Assembly: GCF_000283155.1 (NCBI RefSeq)
Contig: NW_004454182.1
Span: forward strand, 666,589 to 730,588
DNA length: 64,000 bases
Direction: 5' to 3'
DNA from: Ceratotherium simum simum
Taxonomy: Eukaryota; Chordata; Mammalia; Perissodactyla; Rhinocerotidae
This document shows positions 1 through 13,200 of this stretch, in pieces. The stretch's first letter is position 1; each line of letters starts with the position of its first letter. Under the pieces are notes generated by a model. It saw only the letters and a program-made list of their open reading frames with translations. It searched no databases and was not told the DNA's origin. Made by a program: the position numbers and the translations under genes.

Positions 1-160
1 TGTGGTGATGGGTTGTAATTAGTGTTTTGGTGGTGAACATGATGTAATCTATGCAGAAATAGAAGTACAATGATGTACACCTGAAATTTTTACAATGTCA
101 TAAACCAATGTTACTGCAATAAACAAAAAATTTAAAGAAAAAAAAGAAAAGTGTATATAA
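1..160 (+). repeat. LINE-1 3' end fragment
   Basis: The segment with tgatgtacacctgaaat and the run leading to aataaacaaaaaattt resembles the 3' terminus of mammalian L1 elements, sense on the plus strand and ending in an A-rich tail. Only the last part is in the window. Confidence 0.6.
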
Positions 161-1100
161 TTAAAGTTGGTAGACTGAAATAAGCGAACATTGGGGAGAT
201 AAATTTTCAGTGAAAACCAGTCATATGAGTATGAATTGTTTGAGAACAAATTAAGGCAGCCATTGTTTTCTTAGGTTGAATCTCATGAAATTCTTCAAGG
301 GTCACTTGGAACTCCTGGAAAGGCTTTACGCTTATCCTATTACCAGATGATCATGACATATGGACTGCTCTGAGTTTAGTCTCAGAGGCCTAATAGGCTG
401 TATTGTGGGACATGTTTTATTAAAACTGATCATATTATAGCTCTTAACGAATTTCAATACAAAATTGTTAGTTACTTTTTTCCCGGAGCGATATCCAGTA
501 CCAACAACAAATGAGTCCTGGGTCCAGAAAGAAGAAATAGCTTTTATATTTGCAATGAACTGGCAATGGTTATCTTAACCATTAGAGCATGGAGAGGATT
601 GTGCCAGGGATGTGGGTTTGATGGTCATGAGAAACAGTTATTTTCATAAAGAAGAAGTACTTTCTTTAATCACAAAGTTAACACCCAGTGACGATAATGG
701 TGACCTGTTGACAGTGTAGGAGCCAATTAGAATGAGCCAGTAATTTTTTATTTGTATTAGGGGCCTTTATATATTGTCTCACCAGTTGTAGGTCATGTTA
801 TCGCTCACTACCTTTTGGCCTCTGGACTTCTATATAACCACAACTCCCGGTGAGTTTTAAGGACAATGGGATTTAGCTTCTCCTAGAGACATATCCAGTC
901 TCTACTCCCCACTGACACCAAAATATTATGTTTAAAGAGGTATCATATTTTATAGAGAAAAAGTATTGATTTTGAAAAATATTTAATTTCCAGTGCTATA
1001 TGCTTTTAAAATATGTATCCGTATAATGCTTTTATGATCATCTGCTATCACCAGCTCTTGTGTAACAAAATTTAGTAAATTTTGTTTTCTTTTCAACCAG

Positions 1101-1256
1101 TCTGAAGCCCAAGAACTAACAACAGTCAAGATGTCTAAATTTGGTGGTGGTATTGGTGTGCCTACTAAAGAGGAGAGGCTGAAGGCAGCTGCTGAGATAC
1201 ACTTGAGATTAGGACAAATTCAGAGATATTGTGAACTCATGGTTGAACTTGGAGAG
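1101..1256 (+). CDS. WDR17: WDR17 coding exon (first in window)
   Basis: 156 bp, exactly 52 codons, preceded by ttttcaaccag and followed by gtaata. It encodes SEAQELTTVK at the start and ELMVELGE at the end. It ends in phase 0, and the next exon opens with the TGG codon of WDKALS. Confidence 0.93.
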
Positions 1257-4200
1257 GTAATATGCTATTAAAGCAGAATTAATGAATTTAACAAAGTATT
1301 CTAAGTTTTAGTTAAATGCTAAATATTAAGCTTCTCTTTTTCCAGAGCTAATTGGTTTTCTGCCAATCTGGTATCAGGTGTATACCTCAGAACAGTAGTT
1401 ATCCAAGTGAGATCCCTGAGCTAGCAGCTTCAGCATTACTGGGAGACTTGTTAGAAATGCATTTCCCACCCCGAACCTGCGGAATTAGAAACTCTGAGAT
1501 GGAGCCCAACATTCTGTGCTTTTATAAGCCCTTCACGTTATTCTCACAAATACTAAACTTTGAGAACCACTGCCCTAGGCTGGACTTTTTGATTCCTAAA
1601 AAACATCTATAATGGCTGATTTGCTCACAGTGGACTCCCCTTGCTAACACTATTTGTCATGACTAAATCTCACACTGGCCAGAAAAAGGATTTCCACTGA
1701 GGATCATCTGGTGAAGGATGCTCCTAAGGCACATCTTGATTTTTATAGGGGACTGAATCAACAACATAGAATTTTCAGAAAAGGTTAGGATGAATCTATC
1801 CTATTAAAATTCAGCATAGTGGTTACCTTTGTGAGGTGGGGGTGACTAACATGGAGCAAAAGGGGGAAGGGGCTTCTGTTTCTTGATCTGGGAGCTGGTT
1901 ACATGAGTGTATTCAGTTTTTAAATTGTAAAAATTTAGTGAGTTTTTCATTTTTCTGCATGTGTATTTTAGTTGAACAAAAATTCTTCACCCCTCCAAAA
2001 AAAAAAAAAAAAAAAAGATTAGAATGGCATGGACTCATTTCATTGTATACTATTTTTGAAAAGCTCTAGGTTAATTTTATAATTACCAAGCAGGATATTA
2101 AAAATACTTATAAATAAAAAAAAGTAAAACTAAACAATAAAGTATTACATTAAAAGATATCAAAATTAAACTTAACTCACCTTTTTATTTCCCCATACAT
2201 TAGAAACAATGAATTACTGCTTAACCTAAAATAATAAAGTGTGCCATTTAAAAATGTTATTGAGGGGCCGGCCCAGTGGCACAGCGGTTAAGTGCGTGCA
2301 GTCCGCTTCGGTGGCCTGGGGTTCACAGGTTCAGATCCCGGCTGCGGATCGATGCACTGCTTGTCAAGCCATGCTGTGGCAGCGTCCCATATAAAGTAGA
2401 GGAATATGGGCACGGATGTTAGCCCAGGGCCAGTCTTCCTCAGCAAAAAAGAGGAGGATTGGCATCAGATGTTAGCTCAGGGCTGATCTTCCTCACAAAA
2501 AAAAATATATATATATATACATATATATACACACACACACACACACATATACATGTAATTTAAAATTTAACCTATTATTTTCAGGCTAATTACCAATTTT
2601 TTAGCCTTAATTGCAGTAGAAATCTACTGTTTTGGAAAGCCTTAATAAAAATGAAATTTTGGTTCATCTAGTGGTATTTCAGAATATTTTCTCCTCAGTT
2701 CCCTTCATTGAAATCCATATTTTCAAATAACAGTCACAGTTATCCTTGACTGAACAATGAACTTATTTAATAGTAGTCTAATTTTTAGCATATGAAGACA
2801 GGTATTATTAACTATAAAGGAAGAAATGAAAGTAAATAAAATTTATAAAAATGAGTAAGGAAAGAATAAAAAATAGAAATAAATGTCATATTTGTTAAAT
2901 GTAACAGTGAAATAAAAATTTCAGCATGTATTATTTTGAACATAGAATACCACAGAACAAATTACTCTGATATTGTGTTAGAAGATGAGTTAATGTATTT
3001 TCAAGCTACATACTTTAGTTACTATCCCTTCCCCCCACCTCCTTCCCTCTTTGTATCTCTCTAGATTTGGGATTTTCCCTGCTAAATAATGGAATTTACA
3101 TATTTTATTTTAAAATATGGTAATATTTATACTCTATTATACTTTATTCATAGAGTACAAAAATATTGCTGGAAATGCAAACACTCTAAAAACTTGTATT
3201 ATAAATATGAGTTCATTTAAAAAAAGTCTGTTAAGAATTAGACAGTATAATCAAAATAGATATGTTTCTGCTTTTCTTTTCTTCCATTCCAGTGGGACAA
3301 AGCCTTATCCATTGCACCAGGGGTCTCTGTGAAATACTGGAAGAAGTTAATGCAGAGGTAATGCGATGTACAAATAGATGTTTTAAAATATGTTAAAATA
3401 GAAGCAGTATATAAGTATGATGGTAGCTTTTGAAATTTTTTACTCTTATGTTGTTTTAAATAATAATTGACTTTTATATCTACTGATACACTAAATTAAA
3501 CAAATCAGTTACAAGTCATTTTGGTGTTCTTATATTTGCCCAACATCTGGTAAAGACAGTGGAAGGCGAACTTCCCCATGTCAATGGAGGAATGATAGAT
3601 TAGTAAACATAGTCATTAGTTAATATATTGCTATTGAAATATAAGTGGTAAGATTTTCTAAAGGTTGCCAAAAGTTTGTGGAATAGTTATTCTATAAATA
3701 ATCTTAAGAATTCTCTCTGTAGACACTAATTCCTACCATTTTCCCTCTGTGGATATAAGGGAAGTACTGATGATAAGAGTTTTACCACTGAGCAGGCTTA
3801 ACTAGATGTCCTTGTTCTAGGATGTAATAAACAAATATCTGAGATGTATTAGTTTCCTAGGGCTGCCGTAACAAAGTACCACAAACTGGGTGGCTTATAA
3901 CAACAGAAATTTATTCTCTTATAGCTCTGGAGCCTAGAAGTTCGGTATCAAGTTGTTGGCAGGGTTGGTTTCTACCGAAGGCTCTGAGAAAGAATCAATT
4001 CCGTGCTTCTCACCTAGCTTCTGGTGGTTACCGGCAATCTTTGGCTTCTGTTGGCTTGTAGACACGTCAGTCCAGCTTCTGACTTGTCTTAACGTGGAAT
4101 TATTCCTTGTGTGTCTCTGTGTCCAAATTTGCCTCTTTTTGTAAGGACACCAGTCATATCGGATTTAGGGTGTACCCTAATCCAGTATAATTCTATCTTA

Positions 4201-7200
4201 ACTAATTACATTGGCAAAGACCCTATTTCCAAATAAGGTTACATTCACAGATACTATGGGTTAGGACTTCAGCATATCTCTTAGGGGGACGTATTTCAAC
4301 CAGAACATAAGACTATTCTCTATTCTATTCATTCATTCATTCATTTATTCATTCATTCAAATATTTATTTAGTGCTCACTATGCTCCCATCACTGTGCTA
4401 GACCTGTAGAGTACTATTTAATGAGTAATCACTTTGCTTCTGGTATTAAAAATGAAAAGTTTTGATTTTTCTTTTATGTAACATGGCTTAAAAAAAAATT
4501 CAACTGCAACTCATATGTACAAATAAAAATGAATCAGAGGCTGAGCGTGAAATCCAGAAAGATTAATGCATTTGCCATAGGAAAGCAGACTGTTCCCCTG
4601 CGCCTACTTTCCCAGCAGTAAGTTAAGCAGCAGACTGTCTCCAGCCCTTAGACTGTCATCTCCCTATCCTAAGCTCTAAGAATCCCAATTCTGAGTTCCT
4701 GTACCCTCACTCCACAATTGCGAATGTTACCTCTCCCACTGAAACTTTAAGTCAAGTTAGCAGAGGATATTTATTTCACAAAACAATTTTGTTTCAGCCT
4801 CTGCAAAAACTCTATTTCAGTTATCTTTGAAAACCAACACCTGATTTTCTCTGCTCCTTAGTTCACATGGTGGTCGGAAATTGGTCTCCCCACAACTCCA
4901 AAGTTTATGTTTTATGGGTCCAGCCATTCAGAGAGATGGATTGGCAGTCTCTCAGTCCTAGTCTCAAACACCCAGAAAGGGAATATTGTTTCTAAACAGC
5001 TATAACAAGGAAATCAGGGTCACACGGTAAAAACAGAGCTGTTGGGGAGAACCCCAGTGGCCCTATGAAATGGAGATTGTTCACAGTGAGCTGGGCAAAC
5101 AACATAAAAAGTGTCTGCTATACCTACCCGAAGATTGGCAACTGAAATGTAGTTTAAGGCAAATGCCAGCATAAAGTAAATATACCAGATTAATTGTCAA
5201 CAAAACTGAAGTTAAACATTAAGAGTGGAGTTAACTAGGTTGATCACTGAGAAAGTGCCTCGGACTTCGATAGAGAAACAGAGACAGGGGGCTGGCCCGG
5301 TGGCGTGGTGGTTAAGTTTGTGCATTCTGCTTCGGCAGTCTGGGGTTTGAGGGTTCAGATCCTGGGCATGGACCTACACACCACTCGTCAAGCCGTGCTG
5401 TGGTGGCATCCCATATAAAGTAGGGGAAGATTGGCACAGATGTTAGCCCAGGACCAGCAAAAAAAAAAAAAAAAAGAAAGAAAAACAAACAGACAGATAG
5501 TGATGGATGCAGAGAGAGACAGACAGACACACATGTAGTCTTCACAGTGTCCAAAATCAGGATTCTCTTTCTCCCTCACATCTGGAACATGATTTTTCTT
5601 TAAACTACCTTGCTTGGCGCACTTACAATATTCTGCATTTTATTACAATATTTGTGTTCTTGTATTATGCTTTTTAATGATTTTTAAGTTACTTGCATTT
5701 AGAGGCTCTCTATTCGTTGTTGTGCTCCCTAAAACATTTAAAATTCTTGTCTTTAATAAAGTAGACACCCACATATTTGTTAATCCAATTGAGGGTAGAT
5801 ATTCCATCACACATATCTAGTTTACAACTTATTTTCATAAAAACATATTACTCATTTTAATAGATAAGCTTTGTGCAGCTACGACATACAACTATCCACT
5901 GGGGCTTTGGGGGGAAAAAATAAAATAAATAAAATCTTAAAAAAAAAAAAAAAAAATAGATAAGCTATATTAGTTTTAAGACTTGAAATTTTCAGTGCAT
6001 TGAAAATATATAGTGTTCTAAGGGAAAACAAGTACCTATAGTATTTATTATTTTAGAAAACTTTTATTTGTCTTCTATATAGATTTGCTTATAAAATCTG
6101 TCTTTTTAAAAAGTGATATGTGAAAGGGCTTTATGAAATCTGCTGAAAAGTTTAGATATTTAGCTATTTCAGAAAATCTCAGTCCAGCTGAGAACCTCGA
6201 AATTAGTGTATTGAAAAAAAAATTGTTCTTCTTTTATTAGGAGAGCTGATCAGTTAATCCAGGAAGATAAGGATGATGTCATTCCATACTGCGTAGCCAC
6301 TGGTGATGTGAAGAAATTAGTCAATTTTTTTATGTCAAGAGGTCAGCTTAAAGAAGCTCTGCTGGTTGCACAGGTAGAACGATGTGATTACACCAGCTGC
6401 ATACACTGGTGGGTGGGCGTGTGGAAGGGAGGAGATTGTGTAGATGGCTTGGCTTCTGCCCACCTCCCGGACTTTTACTCGACGTTTCAGCCACACTACC
6501 TGCTCTGGTCACACTGAACTTAGTTTAGATCTTTAAATGTACAAGCATCTCTGAACTCTGACCTTTTCTATGCCGCTGAATGTTATATATGCTTGAGCAA
6601 TATTTGCCAGTATCCATTTACTTAAAGCTTCACGTTGATACTCACAATGGAGTTCACATTTTTTTTTACAAATTCCAAGGGTATCTTCAAATTGTAGTGT
6701 AAATCTCTAACATGATTTAAGTATACTTTGCTCAAAGTAATATTCTGAAATTGGTCACCTATCAACAATTAGCTAAAGATTAATTAAAGATCTCATTAAA
6801 TTCCAGGCTGCTTGTGAGGGAAATATGCAAACCTTACATGTTTCTACACCTAAAGGGTCTTCATATTCTGATGATATCTACAAGGAAGACTTTGATGAGT
6901 GAGCCATTTATTCTTTGTTTGGGGTCAATATTTCATGGTTGGTTTCTCTTTAGGGGTTTTCAAGGGCCATGGAGTTCATCCTTCTTTGTGTACAGAGGAC
7001 TTGGCTGGCTCATGTCCTCAACTGCATGTCTCACCACCATCTAGTGCCTTCACAGCACCCATTTCTGGGTGAATAGGGAAATGTCAGGCATGTAGATGCA
7101 GCCTACACACATTTTATATAGCTTCCAGGAAAGCAAAATGCATTTCAGTAGAGAGATCGCAAATAAAGCACCTAAATACTTAAACTGATCAATTAATGTT

Positions 7201-10200
7201 TCTCTGTAAAGTCAGTATAGATAATATCACAGAAACATAGTTCATAATCCCATGATCTGGCATTAGTATCTAGAATAACATTTAGGCCTCTTAAAGAAGA
7301 AATCCAAATAGTTATGTTTTTAAAAGAAATGGAAATTAGAATTCTTCAGCCTTTTGACCTTTTTTCAATCTAATAATCTACCTTCCCCTGCCTCATTTAC
7401 TGGCTGCTATTATTGCCCTAGAAAATAGGATATTTAAACTTTTAGGACACTTATGGATCATAAAATGTTAAGCAAATAATGTGTTGGAACTAACATATTT
7501 CTTCCTGGTTCTTTGCCGCTATTCTCAGCCGTTTCTAAACTTGGCATTTTAAAGATCTAACATACACTACCCACATTTTGGTTGCCACCTAAATTTTGAA
7601 AAGTTTCACTTCAATCTCTAATTCTTATAAGGTTAACTGCCCCTATAGCTGAGTCATACATTATGCCATGTAGGATGATAAATTTTGAAAATTAGACTTT
7701 TCTTCTGACAATTGGGGGGCAGGGGGTTGATCAGCTCATCTATTAAGAAAGACTGCTTTCCTAATTTTTCCCCCCAAATCAGGCTTTGTACCTAAATCAA
7801 GGATATCAAATTAAATCGTATTTGATCCCTTAATCAGCTTGTTAGCAAAGGGCATTAGTTCACTTTCATGATTGAATCTTTGTATTTGTGTAGAATATAT
7901 ATTCTTTTTCTCTCTAGCCTCCTGCACAAAGTCAGCAAAGAACTGGCAGAATGGTATTTTCAGGATGGACGAGCAGTACTAGCGGCATGCTGCCACCTCG
8001 CTGTAGATGATATTGAGGTATGACATTTCAAATTGGTTTATGTGGATGAAGAGCTCTTAAGATGTGTCCTGGTGTTTGAGGGAAAAAAAATATGATGACT
8101 TCCTGTGTACGATCTGCTTTTGCATGCTTTGTACACCAGAGTATTTACGTGCCTAATAAGCACACACAAACTCTGCAGACTATCAGATCTTTTTTCTTTA
8201 TTTGTTTATTTTTATCACAAGATACACATTTGTAACAACCTTACTCTAAGTATTTCATCATGTATGAGAAGCAGTAGTGTGGTAAAGGGAAAAATTGCTA
8301 TACATGGTCTCAGAATACCTGGCTTTTGAAAGCACTTATTTTTAAGTATACTTGAGCATATTCTTCACAAGTTATGTTTTTAAGGTATTAAAAATTAATG
8401 ACTGTTAGTCATTAATTACAAAAATATGAGCAAATGTTCTAAACTCTTAAATTCTGACCTTATAAAATTCCCTGTGTCTCTTTATCAGCTTTTCCGTCTG
8501 AAAATTGCAGTTGCTCTTACACAAGTCCTTTGTAGAAATATTGCATTCAATATTTTATAAGAATAATTGATTATAGGTCAATACAGCTTTATCTACTTTA
8601 TGAGCTTGGCAGGGAATGATGATCCTACCCAGCATCTGTGAAACTGAAGACGTTGTTTTCTTCTTGAGCAAGCTTGCTATGGCGTACCTGATTCGTGGGA
8701 ATGAGCTGGAGTTGGCCGTCTGTGTGGGCACAGTCCTGGGAGAGTCTGCGGCACCAGCAACCCACTACGCCCTAGAATTATTGGCGAGAAAATGCATGAT
8801 GATTTCAACATGGTAAGAATTTCTAAATTCAAAGAATAACTTTATAGTGATGGAGTACATTTTTTGACTATTGTAAGTTGCATTTGATAAGATGTGTGTT
8901 GGAGAATATAGGGTCTCCTTTTTTAGTAAGTGATAATATCTTGGGAGGAAATGGTGATGTGAGAATGAAGGAATGGTGAGAGCTATCATGGTTCTGTGAT
9001 GAAATCCACCATGACCTATTCTGAAGTAGCCCAGTTGTAATTCCATAATATTTCAAGCACATAAAGCATCATGAGACAATAAATGTGCCCTTGTTAGGAT
9101 TATCGGGACACATCCCCACATTTTAAATTCTGCGTATCTACACTCACTCTTCTCAGATTTTGTGTCTTAGTTTAAGGTTTGGAAAATAAGGTTACTTTTC
9201 TAATGTACAGTAGTAGATGGTTTAGCTGAAGATGTGGAACAGGCCATTTCCCCAGACTCAGGCAATACTCTGAGGGATAGACCCTGGAAAGTCCCTGAGT
9301 AACCTGGAAATCCAGGTCAGAGCTGTTCTTGCTCGCATCTGCAGAGCCCTGTTCATAGGGCAGGCAGTCCTTCACTATGGAGGCACCTTCAGGAAAGATA
9401 TGATGCTGTCACTCAGTAGATGTTTGTTGAATAAAGGTGATTTTAGACTTTTATCTTCTCTTTTCCCCAATACTTAGAACCTCAAGAAGTTTCTAAATAA
9501 ACTTGTTTATCAGGACTTTCCCCTGTCCCCGTATAAACCCCATGCACACACGCACCACTCTTAAGATGGCGCTATGCAGGCTCCATTACTGAACACTGCA
9601 GATAGTAATAACAATAATGACAGCCAACTAGCACTTCTGTACTGCTCTCTGTGTGCCAAGCACTGTTTTGAGCACTTTACATGTAGTAACTCACTAGATA
9701 CTCTGCAGTAGGTATGGATTTGCCTCAGGTCTCTGTGCGTGGTAGAGCCAAGATTCAAAGCTACATAAACTGGCTCCAAAGTTTGCACTTTTAGCTGCTG
9801 TCTTAATTCAGACTATTATAACAAAATACCACAGACTGGGGGGGCTTATAAACAACAGAAATTTATTTCTCATAGTTCTGGAGGCAGAGAAGTCCAAGCT
9901 CAAGGCACTGACAGATTCAGTGTCTGAGGAGAGCCGGCTTCCTAGTTCATAATCAGCCGTCTTCTCCCTGTGCTCACATTGCGCAGGGGTCAGGGAGTCT
10001 CTGTGGCCTTTTTTATCAATCTCTAATCACTAACCATTCATGAGGGCTCTGCCCTCATGACCTAGTCACCTCCCAAAGGCCCCACTTCCGCATACCATCA
10101 TATTTGGGGTTAGGTTTCAACATAGGAATTTTGGGGGGACAAACACTCAGTCTGTGGCAGCTCTCACACTATACCACCTCCTTAACTGAGGCTAACTCGG

Positions 10201-13200
10201 AAAAAGAGCAACACTGTCCATTCTCCTTTTCTGTCTGGATCTGGGGGCTTTATAGTAAATCAGGAATCTTAGAATTATTCTAATTTTTAATATCTTACAG
10301 TGATATCAGATCTCCCTACCCCTACCAAAATGTAGTGGTACCCCACCATCAGACTTAGACTTAAATATATTTAGTGCTGACCATCCTTTGAGAGTACCCA
10401 GCTTTCCCTCTGTCAAGCACTGTGGTAGTCAATTACATGGTTACCCCAACTTGCCATAGACCCATCCCAAAGCATGAGGTCTCACACAGATTATTTATTC
10501 ACAAAGGTGACTGAGTCCATGCTAAAAGTCATCATCTAATCTAAATAAAATGTGATTGGTTTTTTTAAAAAGTAAAGGTACAAAGTAGCAAAACATAAAT
10601 AGAAATTACATTTAACAGAGGTTTAAAAATCTTTCAACTGACTATATGTCTTAGTTACTTTTAATGTAAAACAAATTTCTGTTTCCTTGTACTTCCTCCC
10701 AAGAGTTTTCCTTTATATATCCATAGTTATGGATATGTAAGTTCCATATATCCTGATATATATGGAATTTATGTATCCAGGATAAAGTTCAAATTCTGAA
10801 ATATATGGTGCTGATCAGGTTTATTTCCAGGTGAAATCTATAATCCTCATGGCTATTAGTAGAGCTCCACAAATTAAAAAAAATAATAATTGATAGCTGC
10901 ATAATTTCAAGAGAATGTGCATAATTGTATAAACCAAGAACACTACATCTTTTCCATTTATTGGTAAAAGTTTGCTTCTTCTTGGTTCTTATTGCTTATT
11001 CGTGGTATTCATATTCAAAATTATTTTCTTTTTAGCTTCCCATCTGTTGGATACAGGTATTATGTAGTTTTATGAAACTGTTTAGCTTTAAAAATTCATG
11101 TATTATTTTACTTTTAGAATACCAACTCTATATTAAGAAATGATCATTAACTGCCTTTGCTTTATTGTTTTACAGAATGGCAATTCATTTATGTACTTTG
11201 TAGCATATAAAACCTAACTCCAAAGTAATGATAACAGTCCCTATAACCTAGGTACAAAATCACTAATGATTTTATACTTAAAGCTTGTGTAATAAATGAA
11301 CTGTGGCTTTCTACAGTACAAAATAAGAGCTGACTCAGCCAAGCGACTTAAAAAACCTGTTCTGATAGTGAAATTTAGGAGTTTAGATCATTTGGTTGGT
11401 CTATATCATTACATATATGTACATTTTCCCCAACTGGTATACTGAATTTTTAATAAATAGTACATTAGGCTAAAGAGTGAATAAAATTAGCTAGCATTGC
11501 TGTAAATTTCACTATTCCAGGATATAATTCTATGGTAAGAAAGTCAGATTTTTGTCTGTAGTTCATAGAAGTTTGAATAGAGTTTTAGCACAGCTATTTT
11601 ACACGCTGTAAATGATGATTTCTGTATTCACATGGACGTTATTGAAAACTGCTATTAAATGTTGGTGTCAGAAAACAAAGCCATTTGTACTTTTTAGTAG
11701 AAACAGATGAGTTACTCAAATTTGAAACTTGGGAAAACACTCAAAGACTTACCTGCCCTATGATGATAGAAATTTGACACACATGAATCATCTCTATTCC
11801 TGTTGTATACTCACTATATTCTTGATTAAACATCTCTTAATGTTAAAAATAATTTATTTACATAAATGACCAATGTAGATTTTACTGAAGACTTCACAAT
11901 AAGGGTGAAGGAGGATTTTACTCTCAGAGTCCACAGCACACCTTTCATAAATTCACATGCGAAATATTGCCTATCCTAAAGTCATGCTGCATGTATATAT
12001 GTCAATTTCTTGAAAATTGAATAATAACATCTTGAATCATTAAAAATTAGTGTTTCCTCAGTTATGATGCATTCAATCAAAAACTCTTCACCTTGTCGTT
12101 CTTAAAAAGGATTTTGTACACAATATTTTGATGTAAAGCTGTTATGTCCATACAATTTTTTAAGTGCCTTATATATGTATTTTTTTGATTGTCCCTGAGC
12201 TAACATTTGTTGCCAATCTTCCTCTTTTTGCTTGAGGAAGATTGTCCCTGAGCTAACATCTGTGCTGATCTTCCTCTATTTTGTACGTGGGACACCAACA
12301 CAGCATGGCTTGACAAGTGGTGTGTAGGTCCACACCTGGGATCCGAACCTGAGAACCCTGGGCCACCGAAGCGGAGAGCACGAACATAACCACTATGCCC
12401 CCAGGCCAGCCCTAAATGCCTTATTTTAAAATTATTTATCCCATTGATTGAATCTTTAAAAAGTAAATCAGAAAATTGCCTTTCTATCTTTGATATCCAC
12501 CTAAAGTTTAAGAAATATGTAGAATACCCCAAATTCTAAACTTAAAATATCTAAGTATTCTAGTAGCTTTAATGAGCTGGCTATTACAATTGTCCAGTGT
12601 TGGCAAGCATAACAAAGTTGATGAGAATTAGCTTTCACACATTTGCTTATAATTCCCTCCAAAGAACATATCTACTACTACTTAGTTTGGTTAGAGAATT
12701 ATTCTATAATACAAAATTAATTGTAAATATGTAGACTCAGTTTAAATTTTTAAAAAATATTTAGGAATTTCATAATTCATTTTTCCTTCATGCCCTTTGG
12801 TTTCTATAATCTACATTTAGAGGAATTTCATAATTAAACATGAAATTAGTACTGTTTATGTAAAGAGAAAAGCAAGAGAGGTAATAAAGTCTTCTTCCTT
12901 TGAAATTGTCCTAAATGTTATTTTTTCCTCGTTGACGTTTCCCCTTTGTTATGTGAATAGGAATTTGGCAGCCGATCTTCTCCTGCTGACTCCTGATAAT
13001 GAACTACAGTTGGTAAAACTCTGTGCTTTCTACCCAGGGTGTACTGAAGAGATAAATGATCTTCATGAGAAGGTACGCTGACGATGTTAAATAGTCTAGT
13101 TTGGAATGCAGTACTAATTGAACTAACTTTAGGTTCCAGCAAATAGAGATACATGCAGAGAACCAATTATATGGTCCCTTTAGGGCTCTTTTATAAATAC

